64,000 nucleotides of DNA from Sulfitobacter sp. EhC04 (lineage in GTDB: Bacteria; Pseudomonadota; Alphaproteobacteria; Rhodobacterales; Rhodobacteraceae). Numbering within the stretch: position 1 is the first letter of the stretch; every line of letters starts with the position of its first letter. The notes under the pieces were generated by a model. The model searched no databases and was not told the origin of the DNA. It worked only from the letters and a program-made list of their open reading frames with translations. The position numbers and the translations under genes were made by a program. Shown here in pieces: positions 55,105 through 64,000 of this stretch. Location: contig NZ_LXYI01000038.1 of the NCBI RefSeq assembly GCF_001650875.1, forward strand, positions 1 to 64,000, given 5' to 3'.

Positions 55105-56474
55105 TTTGAAAAATCTCCGTTTGGCTTGACCCATGCTAACAGGATCAACCCGATGATGAACAGCCCCACCACGGGGGTGATGCCCAAACGCTGGCTGCCG
55201 GTCAGATCGCTGGTGACAGCGATCAGTGCGGGTGCCAGAAAAGAGGTGGCCTTGCCCGACAGCGCATAAAGACCGAAGCTTTCGGTCATGCGATCCGGGT
55301 TGCCCTGACGGGTCAGCATGTTGCGTGACGACGCCTGCAATGCGCCACCCGCCGCGCCGATCAGCGCACCCGCGACATAGAACGCGATGTCCGGCAGGGC
55401 GGACCCGGCACCGACGTCGATGGCCAGCACGGATGATGGGGTGAGCGAGATGATCAGGATCGCGGTCAGGATCAGTGTCACGCAGCAGAAGATGATGACG
55501 GGCATTGGTCCGACGCGCCGGTCCACGCGCCCGCCGACCCAGCAGAATATCGCACCCGAGATGGCGGCAAGAATGCCGAAGATGCCGATGTCGATGATGC
55601 TCCAGTTCAGGACGCCCAGCGCATAGATGCCGCCGAAGGTGTACATGCCGTTCAGCGCGTCGCGGTAGAACATGGAGGAGCCGAGGTAGGCCATGAGGGA
55701 CGGATGGCGTGGCAGGTTGCGCAGGGTGCGCGCAAGGTCCGACAGCCCCTTGCCCAGTTCATAGCGCACAGGGTTCGGCTTCGCGATGTCCCGGGTATAA
55801 AGGAAGAAGGGGATCATGAAGAGCGCGTACCAGATCGCCGTCAGGGGGCCGACGATACGGGTGTCGGCCTTTGTCGCGGTGTCGAGGCCAAAGAGCGGTG
55901 CCATGCCCGCCATCGTCTTGCCGCTGTCGCCAGCCTGGAACAGCGCGATCATCAGCATCAGGGCCACAACCCCACCGGCATATCCAAAGGCCCAGCCAGA
56001 GCCCGAAATGCGTCCGCGTTCGCCGGGGTCGGGGTCAAGCTCGGGCAGGTAGGAGTTGGTGAAGATCGTGGCGAACTCCATCCCGATCAGGCCGATCCCG
56101 AAAAAGAACAGGGCCCAGAGGATCGAGAAATCCTGCGGTGCCGTCCACCACAGGGCACCCGACCCGATCACATAAAGTGCCGAAAAGAGCCAGATCCATG
56201 GCATGCGTTTGCCCGAACTGTCCGCAACCGCCCCAAGGACAGGGGCAAGCAGGGCGATCAGGATGCCTGTCGCGGTCAGCCCGTACCCCCAATAGGCCTG
56301 GGCCTGCGCCTTGGCCGCTTCGACCGCCATGCCGTCGGCGACAAGGGCGGCCGTCGCGGTCTGCGCGAAATAGGGACCGAAGATGAAGGTCAGCATCAGC
56401 GTGTTGTAGGGTTGGCTGGCCCAGTCGAAGAAATACCAGCCCCAGATACGCTTACGCGCTGTGATCGTCGCCAT
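55101..56474 (-). CDS. MFS transporter, UMF1/Atg22-like
   Basis: 457 aa, about twelve helices. The start RKRIWGWYFFDWASQPYNTL is the conserved N-terminal signature of this family; Atg22 relatives export amino acids from vacuoles, but the bacterial substrate is unknown. The ATG at 56474 is preferred, since the upstream frame lacks any family feature. First gene of a MFS-mepA-phytase-like run. Confidence 0.88.
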   Translation of the reverse strand: MATITARKRIWGWYFFDWASQPYNTLMLTFIFGPYFAQTATAALVADGMAVEAAKAQAQAYWGYGLTATGILIALLAPVLGAVADSSGKRMPWIWLFSALYVIGSGALWWTAPQDFSILWALFFFGIGLIGMEFATIFTNSYLPELDPDPGERGRISGSGWAFGYAGGVVALMLMIALFQAGDSGKTMAGMAPLFGLDTATKADTRIVGPLTAIWYALFMIPFFLYTRDIAKPNPVRYELGKGLSDLARTLRNLPRHPSLMAYLGSSMFYRDALNGMYTFGGIYALGVLNWSIIDIGIFGILAAISGAIFCWVGGRVDRRVGPMPVIIFCCVTLILTAILIISLTPSSVLAIDVGAGSALPDIAFYVAGALIGAAGGALQASSRNMLTRQGNPDRMTESFGLYALSGKATSFLAPALIAVTSDLTGSQRLGITPVVGLFIIGLILLAWVKPNGDFSK

Positions 56475-56607
56475 GTAGCCCCCCGTTTCCGTTGCGGAAG
56501 GGTAGAGCAGGAAGGCGCATCTTTCGCAAGAAATGCTTTTGGCCGGGCGGCGATTGCAGGGTTTCGGATGCGCCGCACGGCAGGTCAATCGCGCCCCGAA
56601 TATCCGC

Positions 56608-57165
56608 CTATGGGTGATTTGGCATTACATCGGGCATCGGGGGCCATGGGCGCAGTTCCTCGGTCTTGCACCACTCGCTGATCCAATGGGGCATTTCGGG
56701 TGAAGCGGCTTCTTGCCCCATCGCCTCCAGCACCCGCTGCGGGGGGATGATGCCGTTCTTGTCCGTCACGGCGGCCCGGTACAGAACATGGCTGGCGCAG
56801 TCACCGTTGGTTTTCCACATGCTTTGCTCGAGGTAGATGAACCTGTCATCCCAGCACACAGCCCGGCTGCGCATTTCGAATTTTTCAAACCCGTGGATAC
56901 GCCGCCGGAAACGGGTCGATGACCCGGCCATCGTCAGGCCCCAGCCTTTGCGGCGCAACACGTCGATCAGCCCGCCCCGCTGCGCCATGGCAATGCGTCC
57001 GATGTCATAAAGCGACAGGGCGCGGCCGTTGTTCAGCTCCAGCCAGAAATCCAGATCATGCGGCCAACACATGTGTTGGCTGATGTGGGTTTCGGTCAGC
57101 GAGGCAAAGGGCGGCTGACGCCGTGCCTTGAGCACATGCCAGATGACGCGAACAAATGGAAACAT
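56608..57165 (-). CDS. Thioesterase-like (4HBT/Them6-type hotdog) protein
   Basis: 185 aa. The pattern HMCWPHDLDFWLELNNGRALSLYDIGR and the IHGFEKFEMRSRAVCWDDRFIYLEQSMW segment match the hotdog-fold acyl-CoA thioesterase-like group that includes Them6. No proven substrate. AAGGAG precedes the ATG at 57165. Divergent from yggT across 124 bp. Confidence 0.8.
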   Translation of the reverse strand: MFPFVRVIWHVLKARRQPPFASLTETHISQHMCWPHDLDFWLELNNGRALSLYDIGRIAMAQRGGLIDVLRRKGWGLTMAGSSTRFRRRIHGFEKFEMRSRAVCWDDRFIYLEQSMWKTNGDCASHVLYRAAVTDKNGIIPPQRVLEAMGQEAASPEMPHWISEWCKTEELRPWPPMPDVMPNHP

Positions 57166-57289
57166 GGGCAGACTCCTTTGTCTGACAGGTGCAACAATGC
57201 CCGCAAGGGTCAACCATGAACCTCGCGGCACTCTTGTGTATTTCTGCGTCTGTGCTTACCTCTGCGGCAACCGTAAGAAAGGGCCGCCC

Positions 57290-57577
57290 ATGACGTCGTT
57301 GTTCCAGATCCTGATGTTGCTGCTGAACATCGTTTATTTCATCGTCATCGCGCATGTGATCATGTCCTGGCTGATCAATTTCCAGGTGTTGAACCTGCGT
57401 CAGCCGCTGGTGGCGCAGATATGGGACGGACTGAACCGTTTGCTGGAACCGGTCTATTCCCGTGTGCGGCAGATCATTCCACCAATGGGCGGGCTCGACC
57501 TTGCACCGCTGGTCGTGCTGATCGGGGTTGCGGTTCTGCGCATCGTGTTGGTGAACAACGCGGCGGTGTTCTACTGA
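57290..57577 (+). CDS. YggT family membrane protein
   Basis: 95 aa with two hydrophobic segments: LFQILMLLLNIVYFIVIAHV at the N-terminus and LAPLVVLIGVAVLRIVLV at the C-terminus, plus the LLEPVYSRVRQIIPPMGGLDLAP motif typical of YggT. A role in osmotic tolerance or membrane organisation has been suggested for relatives. Repeat copy C follows within 30 bp. Confidence 0.9.
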   Translation: MTSLFQILMLLLNIVYFIVIAHVIMSWLINFQVLNLRQPLVAQIWDGLNRLLEPVYSRVRQIIPPMGGLDLAPLVVLIGVAVLRIVLVNNAAVFY

Positions 57578-57606
57578 ACCGCATTTTACCTCGCCGCCGG
57601 GCCTAT

Positions 57607-57704
57607 AGCGCCCGACCTTAAGCCTGTAATACGAATACCCTGCCACGCCTGCGGCGCTCTCGGGACATTCGTGTCACGATGATTCAGATAAAAGGTCAGG
57701 CGCT
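57607..57704. repeat. 98-bp palindromic repeat, copy C
   Basis: Arms (57607-57627 and 57684-57704) pair most strongly over the outer 13 bp. Inner stem ACGAAT (57631-57636) pairs with ATTCGT (57666-57671). The core keeps ATACCCTGCC and CTCTCGGGACAT, as in copy A. It lies between yggT and recQ, which run in the same direction. Confidence 0.82.
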
Positions 57705-57777
57705 TTAAACGGGGTTGTCCCCCCTAGGCGGCTGTGGGATTCTGGGTGGCATAACAAATCATCCGACGGGGTTTTTC

Positions 57778-59832
57778 ATGACCGCCACCGCATCGGGCGC
57801 GACCGCGCTGCTACGTGACGTATTCGGCTTTGATGCCTTTCGCCCCGGCCAGCAGGAGATCGTCGAGGCGGTGACAGCAGGTGAGAACGTGCTGGCGATC
57901 ATGCCCACGGGGGGCGGAAAATCCCTGTGTTTCCAGATGCCCGCCCTGATGCGGAACGGGGTCACGGTGGTCATCTCTCCGTTGATCGCACTGATGCGGG
58001 ATCAGGTCCGCGCCTTGCAAGAGGCGGGTGTGGGCGCAGGCGCATTGACCAGTGGCAACACGCCCGAGGAAACCGATGCCGTCTGGGAAGGGCTGGAGGC
58101 AGGCACGCTGCGGCTGCTTTATATGGCACCCGAACGGCTGGCGGCGGGGTCGGTCACCGGCATGTTGCGCCGGGTCGGTGTTAACATGATTGCGGTGGAC
58201 GAGGCGCATTGCGTCAGCCAGTGGGGCCATGATTTCCGGCCCGACTATCTGCGGATTGGCGAGCTGCGTCGCGCCCTTGATGTGCCACTGGCGGCCTTCA
58301 CCGCCACGGCGGATGCCGAGACCCAGACAGAGATCGTGCAAAAGCTGTTCGACGGACAATCGCCGCGCGCCTTCCTGCGGGGGTTCGACCGTCCCAACAT
58401 CCACCTGGCTTTTGCCGCCAAGAACAAGCCGCGCGACCAGATCCTGAACTTTGCCGCCGCCCGGCCCGGTCAATCCGGCATCGTCTATTGCGGGACGCGG
58501 GCCAAGACCGAAGGGATCGCCCGCGCCCTGCGCGAAGCGGGGCAGAAAGCGATACACTACCACGGCGGGATGGAGGCCGAGGATCGCCGCATCGCGGAGC
58601 GGCAGTTTCAGCAGGAGGACGGTTTGATCGTCTGCGCCACGGTGGCCTTTGGCATGGGCGTGGACAAGCCGGACATACGCTGGGTGGCCCACGCCGACCT
58701 GCCCAAGTCGATCGAAGCCTATTATCAGGAGATTGGTCGCGCGGGTCGTGACGGCGCGCCGGCGGAAACGCTGACCCTGTTTGGTCCGGATGACATCCGC
58801 CTGCGTCGGTCACAGATTGACGAGGGGCTGGCCCCGCCGGAACGCCGCGCGGCGGATCATGCGCGGCTGAATGCGCTTTTGGGACTGGCCGAGGCGCTGA
58901 CCTGTCGGCGCAAGCAGTTGCTGGCCTATTTTGATGAACACGATGTGACCTGCGGACGCTGCGACCTCTGCGACACCCCGGCGGAAGTTTTTGACGGCAC
59001 CACGGCGGTGCGCAAGGCCCTGTCCGCGATCCTGCGGACAGATGAATGGTTCGGCGCGGGTCATCTGATCGACATTCTTCTGGGCGTCGAGACCGACAAG
59101 GTAAAGGCGCGGGGCCATAACAGCTTGCCGACATTCGGCGTCGGCGGGGAATACGACCGCCGCCAGTGGCAGGCCGTGTTCCGGCAGATGATGGGTCACG
59201 ACCTGATCCGACCCGACCCGGAACGCCATGGCGCGCTGCGCATGACCGACGCTGCCCTGCCGATCTTGCGGGGCGAGGCGAAAATCAGCCTGCGCCGCGA
59301 CACGATCAAGGCTGCTGGCGGGTCACGCCGCCCTGCCGTCAAGGCGATGGTCAGCGAGGAGGACGCACCGCTGCTCTCTGCGCTCAAGGCAAAACGGCGC
59401 GCGCTGGCCGAAGCGGCCAAGGTGCCTGCCTATATCATCTTCACCGACCGCACCCTGATCGAGATGGCCGAGGTGCGCCCCCGTGACCTGGACGGAATGG
59501 CGCGCATCGGCGGGGTCGGTGCAAAGAAACTGGAGACCTACGGCGCGGATTTCCTGCGCGTCATCAACGGCGAGGCCGAAGCGATGCACCCCACCCGGCG
59601 CAAGCTGGCGGGCCGCTCGGCGGGATCGGTCTATGACCGGCTGCTGGAAGTGCAGGCGGATCTGGCGCGCGGCGAAGGTGGCACCGAAAAACCGCTAAGC
59701 TGTTCGGCCTCCCTGCTGGCCAAGGTGGCGCAGATGCATAACGCGGATGACGCCGCGCTTGAGCGTCTGCTGGGCGAACGCCGCGCCGAACGGTTCGGCG
59801 CGGCATTCCTTGACGTTCTTGCAGGGCGGTAA
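57778..59832 (+). CDS. recQ: ATP-dependent DNA helicase RecQ
   Basis: 3'-5' helicase for recombination and stalled-fork repair. 684 aa. Walker A is MPTGGGKSLCFQ, the DEAH box is VDEAHCVSQWGHDFRPDY, motif VI is YYQEIGRAGRDG. The zinc-binding Cys set is CRRKQLLAYF and CGRCDLC, then RQC, and the HRDC domain (about 520-595, with IIFTDRTLIEMAEVRP) near the C-terminus. About 80 residues follow HRDC. Start at 57778 chosen because family similarity begins there. Full length. Confidence 0.95.
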   Translation: MTATASGATALLRDVFGFDAFRPGQQEIVEAVTAGENVLAIMPTGGGKSLCFQMPALMRNGVTVVISPLIALMRDQVRALQEAGVGAGALTSGNTPEETDAVWEGLEAGTLRLLYMAPERLAAGSVTGMLRRVGVNMIAVDEAHCVSQWGHDFRPDYLRIGELRRALDVPLAAFTATADAETQTEIVQKLFDGQSPRAFLRGFDRPNIHLAFAAKNKPRDQILNFAAARPGQSGIVYCGTRAKTEGIARALREAGQKAIHYHGGMEAEDRRIAERQFQQEDGLIVCATVAFGMGVDKPDIRWVAHADLPKSIEAYYQEIGRAGRDGAPAETLTLFGPDDIRLRRSQIDEGLAPPERRAADHARLNALLGLAEALTCRRKQLLAYFDEHDVTCGRCDLCDTPAEVFDGTTAVRKALSAILRTDEWFGAGHLIDILLGVETDKVKARGHNSLPTFGVGGEYDRRQWQAVFRQMMGHDLIRPDPERHGALRMTDAALPILRGEAKISLRRDTIKAAGGSRRPAVKAMVSEEDAPLLSALKAKRRALAEAAKVPAYIIFTDRTLIEMAEVRPRDLDGMARIGGVGAKKLETYGADFLRVINGEAEAMHPTRRKLAGRSAGSVYDRLLEVQADLARGEGGTEKPLSCSASLLAKVAQMHNADDAALERLLGERRAERFGAAFLDVLAGR

Positions 59833-59839
59833 AACGGTC

Positions 59840-60457
59840 TCAGGCGGCCGGGGTTTCCGATGCCAGCGCGGTTTCGTACTCTTGTAGGGCCGCCGCCGAA
59901 GGTCGTGCCTGGCAGCGGTCAACCCATTGCCGCACGGCCGGGACATCCGGGGCCATCTGCGGAGCAAAGGTGAAGGCCGAGACCATGATAAGATCGGCTG
60001 CGGTAAAGCGATCGCCCAGCAGGTAGGGTCTGTCCGCCAGCGCCTCTGCCAGCCGTTGACCCATCTCTGCCATGCCACGGAAGGTGGCGAAATAGGCGGG
60101 ATGGTCGATTTCGGCGAACTTGCCGACCAGGACCGGTTCGACGACATTGCCGTAATAGGCCAACCAGCTGAGGTATGTCCCTCGCTGAGGGTCGCCGATG
60201 GAAATGCCCATCGGACTGTCGAAAAGATCGGTAAGATAGAGCATGATCGCATTGCTTTCGCGGATCGTCGCGCCATCGTGAACCAGAAGGGGAACCTTGC
60301 CCTCGGGGTGCGGGTTTGCAGGGTCCGGCGCGCCGATGGTGCCTTGGCGGATCAGCCCGACAACGCGGACTTCGACTTTGTCCAGCGCGTCCATTTCCAT
60401 CAGCAGCCGGATGATGCGGGATGAGCGGGTGTTGGGGCCGTGGTAGAGGGTCAGCAT
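59840..60457 (-). CDS. Glutathione S-transferase family protein
   Basis: 205 aa. N-terminal thioredoxin-like domain (about 1-80): LYHGPNTRSSRIIRLLMEMD, the cis-Pro in EGKVPLLVHDG and the RESNAIMLYL glutathione-binding motif. Helical C-terminal domain with LGDRFTAADLIMVSAF. A detoxification or redox role is likely; the substrate is not predictable. Converges on recQ with 7 bases between stops. Confidence 0.88.
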   Translation of the reverse strand: MLTLYHGPNTRSSRIIRLLMEMDALDKVEVRVVGLIRQGTIGAPDPANPHPEGKVPLLVHDGATIRESNAIMLYLTDLFDSPMGISIGDPQRGTYLSWLAYYGNVVEPVLVGKFAEIDHPAYFATFRGMAEMGQRLAEALADRPYLLGDRFTAADLIMVSAFTFAPQMAPDVPAVRQWVDRCQARPSAAALQEYETALASETPAA

Positions 60458-60614
60458 GGATTTGTCCTTTCACATTGCGGGATGTGGTCATCCTAGCCGA
60501 GGATAGCGTCAGTTTCTGTCAGCAGGAGGCGCAGAAGAGCTGCGGAAAATACCCGCGCTTTCTGGACCTTCCGTCCGCTGCGGGCTAGGTCCTGTTCAAA
60601 CCGAGGGGATGCCG

Positions 60615-61394
60615 ATGCTTGTAGTGATTTCGCCTGCCAAGAGACTGGACTGGGACGCGCGCGATGTGGCGACGACCCAGCCCGATTTTCAGGAAGATGC
60701 CGTGCGTTTGGCAAAGACGGCCCGCAACCTGACATTGGGCAAGCTGAAGGGCCTGATGGACCTGTCCGACGACCTGGCGCGGCTGAATCGTGATCGGTTC
60801 CAGGCGTTTGAGGATACCCCTGCCGACCAGATCACACGCCCCGCCGCACTGGCCTTTGCAGGTGATACCTATCAGGGGCTTGAGGCTGGCAGCCTCGATG
60901 GCGACGAAATGGCTTGGGCTCAGGACCATCTGCGCATCCTGTCGGGGCTTTATGGTGTATTGCGCCCGCTGGATGCAATTCAGCCCTACCGGCTGGAAAT
61001 GGGCAGCAGGCTGAAGACGCGGCGTGGCACCAACCTTTATGACTATTGGCGCGATACGTTGTCAAAGGCGCTGAACGCCCAGGCACAGGCTATCGGCACC
61101 GAGGTGCTGATCAATTGCGCCAGCCAGGAATATTTTGGCGCAGTTGCACCCAAGGCCCTGAAACTGCGGGTGATTACCCCGCAGTTCATGGATGACAAGG
61201 GGGATGGCAATGGGCCGAAGATCGTGAGTTTCTTCGCCAAAAAGGCCCGCGGTGCGATGGCCCGTTTCATTGTGCAGAACCGCCTGACCGACGCCGAGTC
61301 GATCCGCGATTTCGACACCGGTGGCTATGTCTGGCAACGTGATGCATCGACGCCTGACAAGCCGGTATTCCTGCGGCCTTATCCAGCGGCCTGA
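60615..61394 (+). CDS. yaaA: Peroxide stress protein YaaA (DUF328/UPF0246)
   Basis: 259 aa. In E. coli this protein limits free iron and protects DNA under peroxide stress. Family marks MLVVISPAKRLDWD at the start and PYRLEMGSRLKTRRGTNLYD in the middle. The ATG at 60615 has GAGGGG 6 bases before it, so I prefer it to the ATG at 60609, which abuts that site. Its end overlaps the convergent kinase gene by 16 bp. Confidence 0.93.
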   Translation: MLVVISPAKRLDWDARDVATTQPDFQEDAVRLAKTARNLTLGKLKGLMDLSDDLARLNRDRFQAFEDTPADQITRPAALAFAGDTYQGLEAGSLDGDEMAWAQDHLRILSGLYGVLRPLDAIQPYRLEMGSRLKTRRGTNLYDYWRDTLSKALNAQAQAIGTEVLINCASQEYFGAVAPKALKLRVITPQFMDDKGDGNGPKIVSFFAKKARGAMARFIVQNRLTDAESIRDFDTGGYVWQRDASTPDKPVFLRPYPAA

Positions 61395-63559
61395 TCGCTG
61401 TCTGCGGGCAGGGGCGGGAGCAGGCCCGGCCCATGTGCCGCCGCGACCCGCTCCAGGATGTCGGGCTTGCGCAGGGGTTTGGTCAGATAGTGATCCAACC
61501 CGGCGGCCAGAATGCCATGGTCGTCACCGTCCATGGCATGGGCCGTCAGGGCCACGATCGGGACATGGCCGCCGGTTTCCTTTTCTATCCGCCGGATCGC
61601 CTGTGTCGCCTCTTTCCCGTCCATTCCGGGCATGGAAATATCCATGAATATCAGGTCTGGCGCGATCACTTTGAAAAGCTCTACCGCTTCCTCGCCGTTG
61701 TTGGCGAACGTCAATTCAACCTCCAGCGTTTTGATCATCTTGCTGAAAACAAGCTGGTTGGTCTTGTTGTCCTCCGCCGCGAGAATGCGCATCGGTCGCA
61801 TCGGACCCAGGGGCGCGGTGTCCGGGCCGTCCTTCGGGTGGCCAAGCGCTGACAGCCGGGCAAACAAGGTCGCGCGCGGCACCGGTTTTTGCAGCAGGCC
61901 CTGAACCAGCGGGCTGTCCGGGTCCTGCTCCGCTTGGCCGGGGGTTGAGCTGAGCACGAGGATCGGCACATCATGGCCGCTGTCACGCAGCGCGCGGGCC
62001 AGGTCCATGCCATCCATGCCGGGCATATTCTGATCGGTCAGGATCACGTCAATCTCCGGCGACATGCTCGCCAGCGCCTCAGGGCCGTTCGAGCAGGCGG
62101 TGACCGTGATACCAAGCTGACCGAATTGCCGTTCCAGAATGGTGCGATTGGTGGGGATATCGTCCACGATCATCACATGGCCGATGTCGGCAGGCAGGGC
62201 CGCGACGTCGGGCATTGCGACCGACCCGGTTGCCATGGTCAGCGCAAAACCGAAACAGGCGCCATTCCCCTCTTCGGAAGTGACCCAGATCCTGCCGCCC
62301 ATCAGTTCGACCAGGCGCTGGCAGATGGCAAGGCCCAGCCCGGTGCCGTCAAACTGGCGATTGCGTTCGTTTTCGACCTGATTGAATTCACCAAAGATAT
62401 GCGCGCGCTGATCTTCGGGTATGCCGATACCGGTGTCCTCAATGGTGATGTGGACGCGGTTTTGAAGACCCTGCGCATCGGGGACACCCGTGACCCGGAT
62501 CATCACATGTCCACTGGCGGTGAATTTCACCGCATTTCCAATCAGGTTGGTCAATACCTGGCGGATGCGCCCAGGATCGCCGACCATCTGGGTCGGCATG
62601 AAGATGTCATAGTCCAGCATCAGGTTCAGACCCTTTTCGCGGGCCAGCGGCTGCAACAACATCATGACCTCGTGAACAGCGCGTTCCAGGTCGAAGGGCT
62701 CCGGGTGAAGATCAAGCTTCATCGCCTCGATCTTGGAAAAGTCCAGCACATCGTTGATTATGCTCAGCAAGGCCTCGCCCGAGTTCTTGATGGTCTGGAC
62801 ATAAAGCCGCTGTTCCTCTGTCAGGTCGGTATCGGTCAGGACATCGGCCATGCCGACAACGCCGTTCATCGGAGTCCTGATCTCGTGGCTCATGTTGGCA
62901 AGGAAGGATGACTTGGCCCGGGTCGCGCTTTCGGCCTTGGCGCGGGCTTCTTCCAGTTGTTGCTCGTAATTCACGGTCGCGGTGATGTTGAGGCCAAGGG
63001 TTACCATGTCACCGCCGGACCCGCGTTGATCGACCAGCTTGATGTACTCATCGTTCCACAGCCGGATGACCTTGGGCTCGGGTGCCGGAACCTGCAGGCG
63101 GGTCGCCATCATCTGACGCCATTCCCGCGGCGAGAGCCCTTCGGTGTTCACAATCCCCTCATCGGTGAGCAATTGCAGAATCGTGATGTAGTTGATTCCC
63201 GGTGCCACAACCTCCAGCCCGTCGAAGATCGACAGGTAGGCCTGGTTCGCCATGATCATCTGATTGTCAGCATCGAACAGGGCAAACCCGTCGCTGATCG
63301 TCTCGATGGATTGCCAGAGCCGCCGTTCCGTCAGCGCGATTTTCTGGTTCGCGGCAGAAAGGTCCGATTTGACGCGCAGGTTCTCGCCGCGAATTGTCTC
63401 GACCTCGGCCCTTGTCTCGACGATTTCTTCCGACAATTGCTGCGCGTGAAGGCCCAGCTTGCGGTTGGCGGCAAATAGTTCCGCCTGTTTCAGTTCCAGC
63501 ATGCGTTCCGCCGCAAGGCGGTTTCGTCGTTCTTCCGTCAGTTTGCTGGCAAAATTCAT
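61379..63559 (-). CDS. Soluble hybrid histidine kinase with PAS domain and two receivers
   Basis: 726 aa. N-terminal coiled-coil (about 5-80), PAS-like sensor (about 82-195), HisKA with the phospho-His in NMSHEIRTPMNG (H225), HATPase_c (N box NLIGNAVKF, G box DGTGLGLAI), then two receiver domains with phospho-Asp D509 and D640. No transmembrane segment, so it senses an internal or peripheral signal. No partner HPt or response regulator gene is adjacent, so it is an orphan hybrid kinase. Confidence 0.9.
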   Translation of the reverse strand: MNFASKLTEERRNRLAAERMLELKQAELFAANRKLGLHAQQLSEEIVETRAEVETIRGENLRVKSDLSAANQKIALTERRLWQSIETISDGFALFDADNQMIMANQAYLSIFDGLEVVAPGINYITILQLLTDEGIVNTEGLSPREWRQMMATRLQVPAPEPKVIRLWNDEYIKLVDQRGSGGDMVTLGLNITATVNYEQQLEEARAKAESATRAKSSFLANMSHEIRTPMNGVVGMADVLTDTDLTEEQRLYVQTIKNSGEALLSIINDVLDFSKIEAMKLDLHPEPFDLERAVHEVMMLLQPLAREKGLNLMLDYDIFMPTQMVGDPGRIRQVLTNLIGNAVKFTASGHVMIRVTGVPDAQGLQNRVHITIEDTGIGIPEDQRAHIFGEFNQVENERNRQFDGTGLGLAICQRLVELMGGRIWVTSEEGNGACFGFALTMATGSVAMPDVAALPADIGHVMIVDDIPTNRTILERQFGQLGITVTACSNGPEALASMSPEIDVILTDQNMPGMDGMDLARALRDSGHDVPILVLSSTPGQAEQDPDSPLVQGLLQKPVPRATLFARLSALGHPKDGPDTAPLGPMRPMRILAAEDNKTNQLVFSKMIKTLEVELTFANNGEEAVELFKVIAPDLIFMDISMPGMDGKEATQAIRRIEKETGGHVPIVALTAHAMDGDDHGILAAGLDHYLTKPLRKPDILERVAAAHGPGLLPPLPADSDQAAG

Positions 63560-63681
63560 CCACCCTCCGAAAGGTGTCTGTCCGGGTTTCCCGCACTTTC
63601 GGCGGACATGGTGAACATCTTGCTAATGGATGGCGAAGCCTTGCCGGGAATCGGATGCCATGCGACCATGCCTGCATTTAC

Positions 63682-63779
63682 AGCGTCCCGCCTTTGAGCT
63701 GAGGCAAATGACATCGCCAATGTCCCGAGTGCGCGCAGCGCGGCAGGGTATTGGCGTATCAAGTTTAAGGCGGGGCGCG
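63682..63779. repeat. 98-bp palindromic repeat, copy D (inverted relative to A)
   Basis: Arms are 63682-63702 and 63759-63779; inner stem CGCCAAT (63715-63721) pairs with ATTGGCG (63750-63756). Reverse-complemented, the core matches copy A almost base for base (ATACCCTGCCGCGCT, ACTCGGGACAT). It lies in the 238-bp gap between the divergent kinase and alpha-2-macroglobulin genes, 18 bases before the latter's ATG. Confidence 0.85.
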
Positions 63780-63797
63780 TTAGAACCGGAGTTTGTT

Positions 63798-64000
63798 ATG
63801 TCGATTTTTCGTGCCCTGCGTCTGCCATTTTTGTTGTTTTTCCTGCTGACCGGGCAGGTCTGGGCGCAAACTGCGGTGCCCGACCATCGTTTCCTGTTTT
63901 CGCGTGACGTTGATTTTTACGGCGCGGATCTGACCAGTCTCTTTGATACCACGCAAGATGCCTGCCAGCGTGCCTGTTCGGCGCAGGACGCCTGCGTCGC
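63798..64000 (+). CDS. Alpha-2-macroglobulin family protein with PAN-like N-terminus (partial)
   Basis: Only the first 67 codons are in the window. Signal peptide FRALRLPFLLFFLLTGQVWA, then RFLFSRDVDFYGADLTSLFD and a Cys pattern (CQRACSAQDAC) that fits the PAN/apple-like domain found at the start of roseobacter alpha-2-macroglobulins. The full protein would be a large periplasmic protease inhibitor. The assignment rests on this short start alone. Confidence 0.6.
   Translation, partial: MSIFRALRLPFLLFFLLTGQVWAQTAVPDHRFLFSRDVDFYGADLTSLFDTTQDACQRACSAQDACV

Noticed and set aside
1..64000. CRISPR arrays, tRNA or rRNA genes, IS elements, prophage
   Set aside because: No regularly spaced repeats, cloverleaf genes, transposase or phage structural genes were seen on reading both strands.

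Overview
The window looks like a chromosomal segment of a high-GC alphaproteobacterium of the order Rhodobacterales (roseobacter group). This rests on the gene families present: IalB-like protein, choice-of-anchor-L/Hint proteins, the complete O2-dependent cob pathway with CbtAB, a CheL/FlgJ-type rod-binding protein, an Atg22-like MFS carrier and an N-terminal PAN-type alpha-2-macroglobulin start. Genes are dense, many joined by ATGA/GTGA overlaps. I see no tRNA, rRNA, CRISPR array, prophage or intact transposon.

Layout. 1-5.4 kb: divergent serC/serB (serine synthesis) with a probable serC leader RNA, an R. etli-type asparaginase, an IalB-like secreted protein and rlmN. 5.6-18.4 kb: LOG protein, dapD and dapE (lysine/peptidoglycan precursor), two adjacent Hint-domain proteins on the minus strand, a dapE-GNAT-glycosyltransferase-rnr run, a WYL regulator and an MltB-type transglycosylase. 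18.4-26 kb: a polyamine island, with an omega-aminotransferase and GntR regulator facing a PotFABC-type ABC importer followed by a PuuB-like FAD oxidase. 26-30 kb: flagellar genes flgD, fliK, a flgJ-like rod-binding gene and a flgN-like gene, ending at a motB cut off after 31 codons. 30-35.6 kb: trhO, the NAD salvage genes pncA and pncB, marC, a membrane-anchored Zc3h12a/NYN-type nuclease and an EamA transporter.

35.8-51.7 kb: a cobalamin riboswitch precedes cbtB and cbtA, a His-rich periplasmic protein, a DUF1636 protein, cobW, cobN, cobG, cobH, cobI, cobJ, (cobK reversed), cobL, cobE, cobM, cobB, cobA, a second DUF1636 protein and cobF. Together they cover every step from uroporphyrinogen III to hydrogenobyrinate a,c-diamide, plus the large cobaltochelatase subunit and cobalt import. 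CobS/CobT and the later steps are not in the window.

51.8-64 kb: arfB, a possible small transcript with a full-length Shine-Dalgarno match, a queuosine-precursor transporter, a phytase-like esterase, mepA, an MFS carrier, a thioesterase-like gene, yggT, recQ, a GST, yaaA, a soluble hybrid histidine kinase and the start of an alpha-2-macroglobulin gene.

The most interesting unexplained signals are (i) a family of four 98-bp palindromic repeats at gene borders (8508, 51684, 57607, 63682) with compensating stem changes, and (ii) the candidate small RNA or tiny ORF near 52.2-52.45 kb. It carries a 16-nt complement of the 16S rRNA 3' end, downstream anti-SD motifs and its own terminator.
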